Part shown: positions 61,101 through 64,000 of the stretch, piece after piece
Numbering within the stretch: position 1 is the first letter of the stretch
Layout: every line of letters begins with the position of its first letter
From: an uncultured Eubacterium sp.
GTDB lineage: Bacteria; Bacillota; Clostridia; Lachnospirales; Lachnospiraceae
NCBI GenBank assembly: GCA_910580075.1
Contig: CAJTVR010000008.1
Span: 20,312-84,311 of the forward strand
Reading direction: 5' to 3'
Length of the DNA stretch: 64,000 nt
Program-made: the position numbers and the translations under genes
The notes under the pieces: generated by a model
Told to the model about the DNA's origin: nothing
The model's input: the letters and a program-made list of their open reading frames with translations, nothing else
Databases searched by the model: none

Positions 61101-61746
61101 GGATACTAATCTGCTCTTCCGCCGGGCCAGTAATTTCAAACACTTCAATGCTTCGTTTTTCCAGCGTAAAAGTTACCCGCTCTTTTTTTCCTGTGCCAAT
61201 TAAAAATTCATCCATAGTCTGGTCTGTAACCGAAGACCTGGAAAGCCCCTCATATAATAAAGCTGCTTTTAATTCTTTTGGCGTCAGTATATTTTTAAAG
61301 GCTGGCGAATGAAAGATATGATAAGCTTCTTTCCATTCCTTTTTTGCGAGTTTTACAAAATCCCTTAAGTTTTTAATTTTTCCTAAGGACGCCTCTGCAT
61401 ACAGCCTTGTTACAGTCACTGCATAAGAAAGCTGGTATTCCCCGCCGTTTAATACCACATGCAGTTCCCCGGCTGCAATCTCTCCTTCTGTCATGCCGTC
61501 TGCACGAAACTGTACCTGAATCTCTGCTTCTTCCCCCTCGAACTGGGGCGTCAGGCATTCCATTCTCGCACTGGAAGAATAAATAATACCTCTCATCCAT
61601 ATTCCATTTTCACTCTTCACCTGAAAGCTGTCTGTTACAGACTGTCCCTCCACAGCCTCTAATTCCAGTTTTTCTTTTGAGAACACAACCTGCGGATACT
61701 CGTAAGGAATTTTGCCCTCTGCCAGTTCTTCGATTCTCTTTCGCAC
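58198..61746 (-). CDS. Very large helical-repeat protein (DUF5717-type)
   Basis: 1182 aa from a GTG at 61746, chosen because CAGGTG lies five bases upstream; the ATG at 61782 and TTG at 61806 have no Shine-Dalgarno. Residues ~1-320 hold two beta-sandwich-like domains (VFSKEKLELEAVEGQSVTD, ISIHKEGWGFLEIRVFASG). From about 320 to 1080 the sequence is a helical solenoid of TPR-like repeats (TCLLTRCYINYRLKKIV, WYMLFKAYALMRNKQRQDAE), and a last beta domain ends the protein. No signal peptide. I recall it as DUF5717; function unknown. First gene of the cluster. Confidence 0.7.
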   Translation of the reverse strand: MRKRIEELAEGKIPYEYPQVVFSKEKLELEAVEGQSVTDSFQVKSENGIWMRGIIYSSSARMECLTPQFEGEEAEIQVQFRADGMTEGEIAAGELHVVLNGGEYQLSYAVTVTRLYAEASLGKIKNLRDFVKLAKKEWKEAYHIFHSPAFKNILTPKELKAALLYEGLSRSSVTDQTMDEFLIGTGKKERVTFTLEKRSIEVFEITGPAEEQISIHKEGWGFLEIRVFASGDFLVPQKRILTDQDFIGSSYPFTFYIDKENMHAGNNFGCIYFENDVQKEEFHVWASTDSIKVRKERKVQALQRATCLLTRCYINYRLKKIVTGEWTKQTLALIKRLEELKPDDPWYMLFKAYALMRNKQRQDAEWLMNDFRKKYKDKRRPQWAFYNYLCLQKEKEPAVIEQLLDEIEAIAKRYSSHPMIFFLTLRLNSVLRTQPQVKLRAIESRILQGQYSPLWYVEAFRIFLEQPYLLTKLDLFEILLMNWVSRQGVMTRDLADQVMRLANNMRQFQPIVCRILFRSYEKYQDEDMLAGVCAYLIKGQCYQRKHHKWYAKGIGENLKITGLYEAFLLTMDLHNIQPLPKVIQMYFQYNNQLAYQYKAALYVNIIAHKEEQPVMYAKYTETMKQFAIDEILKGHMDDNLAVIYEEVLDKGILTQELAAPLADILYTHKFYCMNKMAAFVVVIQKHMKEEQRIAISSESAYFQLFSNDYAIVLENNRGQRFVSPESCQLEKLMKPSHYIRKCLNLAPFKLQFLMHHMDGKTDLNVPVKTDVDYLRILMDAPQISTKFKNQIGPGLVRYCLINQQEEGLEVYFTQIDFAGMSRANRNILIELMVQHSYHEKAYELVNSYGYAGIDKKVLAQLLTFMLRAKDIGEDAYLLEMCMSVMLSGICNATITSYLARYYEGPSKQMMMVFKAAKACEIDDVAELEERLLVQALYSTEYVDQIQEVYQGYRAHNGREFILQAYRSYCMHEYAVSDMVLPQSLFMEAVQLQKEGKLRGTACRLGLLKYYSQTEHLDRYQLGQADELLHEFISRNMNFAFFENLPDSLRARYQLYNRVLVEHHARPDSIIRIHYRMPPEQEEFITENMLNVYDGIFTWEFLLFLDEEAEYYITEETGDGTQQLVTSSRIAGTGYQDTAWGGRYAYINRMLHQRRQGNFKELVHTMQEYEKLHILSAKMFKII

Positions 61747-61829
61747 AATGACACCTGCTTTGCTCTTGCATTTTTCATTCATATCGCTATAATGAACAAA
61801 AGACAATGTATATTTTGACTATCTACTGA

Positions 61830-61858
61830 ATTATAAACTATTTGCGGTGGACGTGCAA
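61830..61858 (-). promoter_or_regulatory. Sigma-A promoter of the DUF5717/DUF5716 cluster
   Basis: Minus strand -35 TTGCAC (61858-61853), 17-base spacer, -10 TATAAT (61835-61830). Start near 61823, about 77 bases before the GTG at 61746. Confidence 0.7.
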
Positions 61859-61895
61859 TATGTTAATGAATGAATCTAAAAAAGGAGGATCCGCT

Positions 61896-62987
61896 ATGAT
61901 CCAGCATAAAGACCATTTTCACGGAAGCGACCTGGAAAAAATTGAACAGGTCTACGGAATCAAAAAAGAAACCATTACCAGTTTTTCAGCAAATGTAAAC
62001 CCGCTTGGCATTTCTCCCATTTTAAGACATACGCTGTCTGAAAAAATCGATGCCATCTCCTCTTACCCGGACCGGGATTATGTATCCCTCCGCAGAAGCA
62101 TTGCACAATATGCAGGTACAGATTATGAAAATATTATTGTAGGAAACGGCTCCACGGAACTGATTTCACTGTTTATCCAGATTGAACATCCGAAAAAAGC
62201 CCTCATCATCGGGCCGACTTATTCCGAATATGAGCGCGAGATTTCTTTAGGCGGCGGCACAACGCTGTATTATCCGCTCAGGGAAGAAGACGGATTTGTA
62301 CTGAATACACAGGATTTTATTTCCCATTTAAAAGATGATATCGACCTTTTAGTACTCTGCAATCCAAACAACCCGACCTCGACCTGTGTGACAAACAAAT
62401 CGATGCGTCTGATTCTGGATGCATGCCTGCAGCACGGAATTTATGTCATGACAGACGAAACATATGTAGAATTTGCTGACCATACCGAAGAAATTACTTC
62501 TGTTGCGCTCACTCATTATTATAATAACCTGGTAATTCTGCGCGGAACATCAAAATTTTTTGCTGCTCCCGGACTGAGACTCGGTTATGCAGTTACAGGC
62601 AACAAAGATTTAATCAAGATGATAAATACAAGAAAAAACCCTTGGACGATCAATTCTCTGGCTGCCATCGCTGGCGAACTGATGTTTCAGGACGAAGCAT
62701 ACATCCGTGAAACAAAAAATCTCATCTCCTCAGAACGCAAACGGCTGTATGAACTGTTTCAGCAGAGAAACGATTTTAAAGTATACAAACCTTCAGGAAA
62801 CTTTATGCTCGTCAAAATATTAAAAGAAAATTTGACTTCCCAGGATTTATTTGACCGTGCGATACGCCGCGGCATGATGATACGGGACTGCTCGACATTT
62901 CCATTTCTGGATGATAAATATATCCGCTTCTGTTTTATGAAACCTGAAATGAATCATGCACTCGTCAGCTGCATGTTCGAAGAATAG
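61896..62987 (+). CDS. Class I/II aminotransferase, CobD/HisC-like
   Basis: 363 aa from the ATG at 61896 (MIQHKDHFHGSDLE), with AAAGGAGGA seven bases upstream. PLP enzyme: SANVNPLGISP at the N-terminus, IVGNGSTELISLF (phosphate loop), LVLCNPNNPTSTCV, MTDETYVEF (pyridine Asp) and the Schiff-base lysine in RGTSKFFAAPGLRLGYAV. The NPLG start and size match L-threonine-O-3-phosphate decarboxylase (CobD), but no cobalamin genes are near, so histidinol-phosphate-like or another aminotransferase activity is also possible. An AraC regulator follows 15 bases later. Confidence 0.8.
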   Translation: MIQHKDHFHGSDLEKIEQVYGIKKETITSFSANVNPLGISPILRHTLSEKIDAISSYPDRDYVSLRRSIAQYAGTDYENIIVGNGSTELISLFIQIEHPKKALIIGPTYSEYEREISLGGGTTLYYPLREEDGFVLNTQDFISHLKDDIDLLVLCNPNNPTSTCVTNKSMRLILDACLQHGIYVMTDETYVEFADHTEEITSVALTHYYNNLVILRGTSKFFAAPGLRLGYAVTGNKDLIKMINTRKNPWTINSLAAIAGELMFQDEAYIRETKNLISSERKRLYELFQQRNDFKVYKPSGNFMLVKILKENLTSQDLFDRAIRRGMMIRDCSTFPFLDDKYIRFCFMKPEMNHALVSCMFEE

Positions 62988-63002
62988 CCGGGAGATACTG
63001 CA

Positions 63003-63857
63003 ATGAACCAGCCTCATCATGAAAAAATATTTGAAACAAGCACATTAGGAATCGGCCTTTCTTTCAGCACAGTTCCGGGCGGCTACCAGCCGTCCCACTG
63101 GCATGACGGAATGGAAATCCTCTACCCGCTCAATGGGGAAGCAGAGATTACTGTGGATAACAAAAACTATAATCTGCCGACTAAAAATGCCACTGTCGTC
63201 GATTCCTTTAAAATCCACAGTACCTTTTCAAAAGACAGCTCTATGCTGCTTCGCATCCTGATACCAAAAGAACAGCTGAAAAATTATATGCCGGACATTA
63301 TGCTCTGCCACATTGACTGCATTCCGCAAGATATCCGCATAGACCAGTTCGAACAGTATTATAAGCTCTGTGAACTCTTAGCAGAGCTGACACGCCTGTA
63401 TATCTACGATGTCACAGCTTTCCGCCTGTCAGCAGAAGGATTAATCCTACAGGCTGCAGCACACCTGATCCGCTATTTTTCTACCAAAGATACCTTAGCC
63501 GTTTCAGAAACCGATCCCCTTACCGTAGAACGTATCCGTTCTGTCATCCGGTATGTGGAAACTCATTATCAGGAAAATATTTCTCTGCAGGATGCAGCTG
63601 CACACATCGGCATCAGCCGCGAATATTTCTGCCGGATATTCAAAAAAAATACTGGCAGTTCGTTCTTACAGTATTTAAATGATGTACGGCTATCCAAAAT
63701 TTACGGCGACCTGCAGACTTCCAGTCTGTCTGTATCGGAAATCATGGAAAAAAATGGAATAACGAGCCAGAAGCAGTTTAATTTGTCTTTTAAGAAAAGA
63801 TATGGGTGTACGCCTTCTGCTGTGCGAAGGGCGAAGGCGGAGGCGAAAGAGCTATAG
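63003..63857 (+). CDS. AraC-family transcriptional regulator with cupin sensor domain
   Basis: 284 aa. The N-terminal cupin (HWHDGMEILYPLNGEAEITV) would bind a small effector. The C-terminal ~100 residues form the double helix-turn-helix (YQENISLQDAAAHIGISREY, FCRIFKKNTGSSFLQYLNDV, then GITSQKQFNLSFKKRYGCTP). Overlapping spacing with the aminotransferase gene suggests a shared transcript. The effector is unknown. Confidence 0.9.
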   Translation: MNQPHHEKIFETSTLGIGLSFSTVPGGYQPSHWHDGMEILYPLNGEAEITVDNKNYNLPTKNATVVDSFKIHSTFSKDSSMLLRILIPKEQLKNYMPDIMLCHIDCIPQDIRIDQFEQYYKLCELLAELTRLYIYDVTAFRLSAEGLILQAAAHLIRYFSTKDTLAVSETDPLTVERIRSVIRYVETHYQENISLQDAAAHIGISREYFCRIFKKNTGSSFLQYLNDVRLSKIYGDLQTSSLSVSEIMEKNGITSQKQFNLSFKKRYGCTPSAVRRAKAEAKEL

Positions 63858-63870
63858 GATTATTGATGAG

Positions 63871-63912
63871 CCGGACGCCAGGTAGAGAAACTTTTTCCTT
63901 TCCGGCGTCCGG
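63871..63912. repeat. CCGGACGCC palindromic element, 42 bp
   Basis: CCGGACGCC (63871-63879) pairs with GGCGTCCGG (63904-63912). The centre reads AGGTAGAGAAACTTTTTCC, matching the inner edges of the 287-bp copy. It sits just after the AraC stop codon, in a terminator-like position. Confidence 0.6.
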
Positions 63913-63928
63913 AAAACCTATAAAGTGT

Positions 63929-64000
63929 ATGAAATTTCCACAACCGGAGCGTGAATATGGCGTAAACCGGAGTACTATCAGTGGCTGGGTAAAGCAGCTT
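63929..64000 (+). CDS. IS3-family OrfA transposase fragment at the window edge
   Basis: 24 codons are visible to the end of the window. The peptide includes REYGVNRSTISGWVKQL, the DNA-binding helix-turn-helix of IS3-type OrfA proteins. The preceding residues (MKFPQPE) do not resemble a normal OrfA start, so the 5' part may have been lost, possibly where the palindromic element inserted. Downstream sequence is needed to tell whether an intact IS is present. Confidence 0.5.
   Translation, partial: MKFPQPEREYGVNRSTISGWVKQL

Noticed and set aside
61896-62987. Firm call as cobD of a cobalamin pathway
   Set aside because: The protein resembles CobD, but no other cobalamin gene is in the window and HisC-like enzymes look similar, so the symbol was withheld.

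Overview
The window looks like a chromosome segment from a low-GC, Gram-positive, anaerobic spore-former, most likely a gut Lachnospiraceae (Clostridia cluster XIVa, Blautia-like; genus not certain). The reasons are strong AGGAGG ribosome binding sites, sigma-A promoters, a GerW/YtfJ spore protein beside a YtfI-type (DUF2953) protein, an RsgI-like anti-sigma factor, a sodium-pumping decarboxylase operon, the cmk-ispH-rpsA overlap, and a DUF5716/DUF5717 gene cluster that I recall mainly from this family. Family names come from recall of conserved motifs; nothing was searched.

Layout. 1-12.5 kb, minus strand: an exopolysaccharide/capsule operon. It reads from an XRE regulator and a Wzz-like chain-length protein through two GT4 and three GT2 glycosyltransferases, a Wzy-like polymerase, a gutted sulfotransferase, a three-gene cassette for an N-formylated 3-amino-3,6-dideoxyhexose, a deacetylase-like protein and an acetyltransferase cut by the window edge. 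Its promoter lies inside a ~300-bp segment bounded by inverted repeats (12547-12870), the architecture of a phase-variable promoter switch. 12.9-15.1 kb: a palindromic MITE-like element and an XRE/ImmA-IrrE/PIN module that resembles a toxin-antitoxin system. 15.3-20.2 kb: gerW, DUF2953, a small unknown, Nudix, GNAT, cysK. 20.3-24.6 kb: a structured leader before a flavin-reductase-like gene and a MATE pump, then a second MATE pump broken at a T9 run and driven by a MerR-type promoter from the divergent MerR gene. 24.7-26.1 kb: ECF-like sigma factor and anti-sigma factor. 26.3-26.9 kb: a catalytic-domain-only tyrosine recombinase of FimB/FimE size whose upstream region shares a 13-mer with the promoter switch. 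27-30 kb: an ABC-F protein and a P-loop NTPase behind a leader that looks like an antibiotic-sensing attenuator. 30-34.8 kb: two unknown proteins and a 916-aa protein with near-identical internal repeats. 35-37.2 kb: an orphan sugar-binding lipoprotein and a LysR regulator. 37.8-45.4 kb: ilvC/ilvN, cheR, rpsA-ispH-cmk, a flavoprotein and an RpiR regulator. 45.4-52.7 kb: an L,D-transpeptidase and a five-gene biotin-dependent decarboxylase Na+ pump operon. 52.9-54.4 kb: a soluble CZB chemoreceptor. 54.5-61.8 kb: csoR and four large uncharacterised genes, including an Hsp70/actin-fold protein and a 1182-aa TPR-like protein. 61.9-64 kb: a CobD/HisC-like aminotransferase, an AraC regulator and the edge of an IS3-type transposase.

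Mobile and repeat content is high: a CCGGACGCC-ended palindromic family (four sites), a second palindromic family (two sites), three tandem-repeat arrays and several homopolymer- or deletion-damaged genes. The observations most worth following are the predicted invertible EPS promoter with its candidate recombinase, the ABC-F attenuator operon with an unrecognised kinase-like partner, and the DUF5716/DUF5717 cluster.
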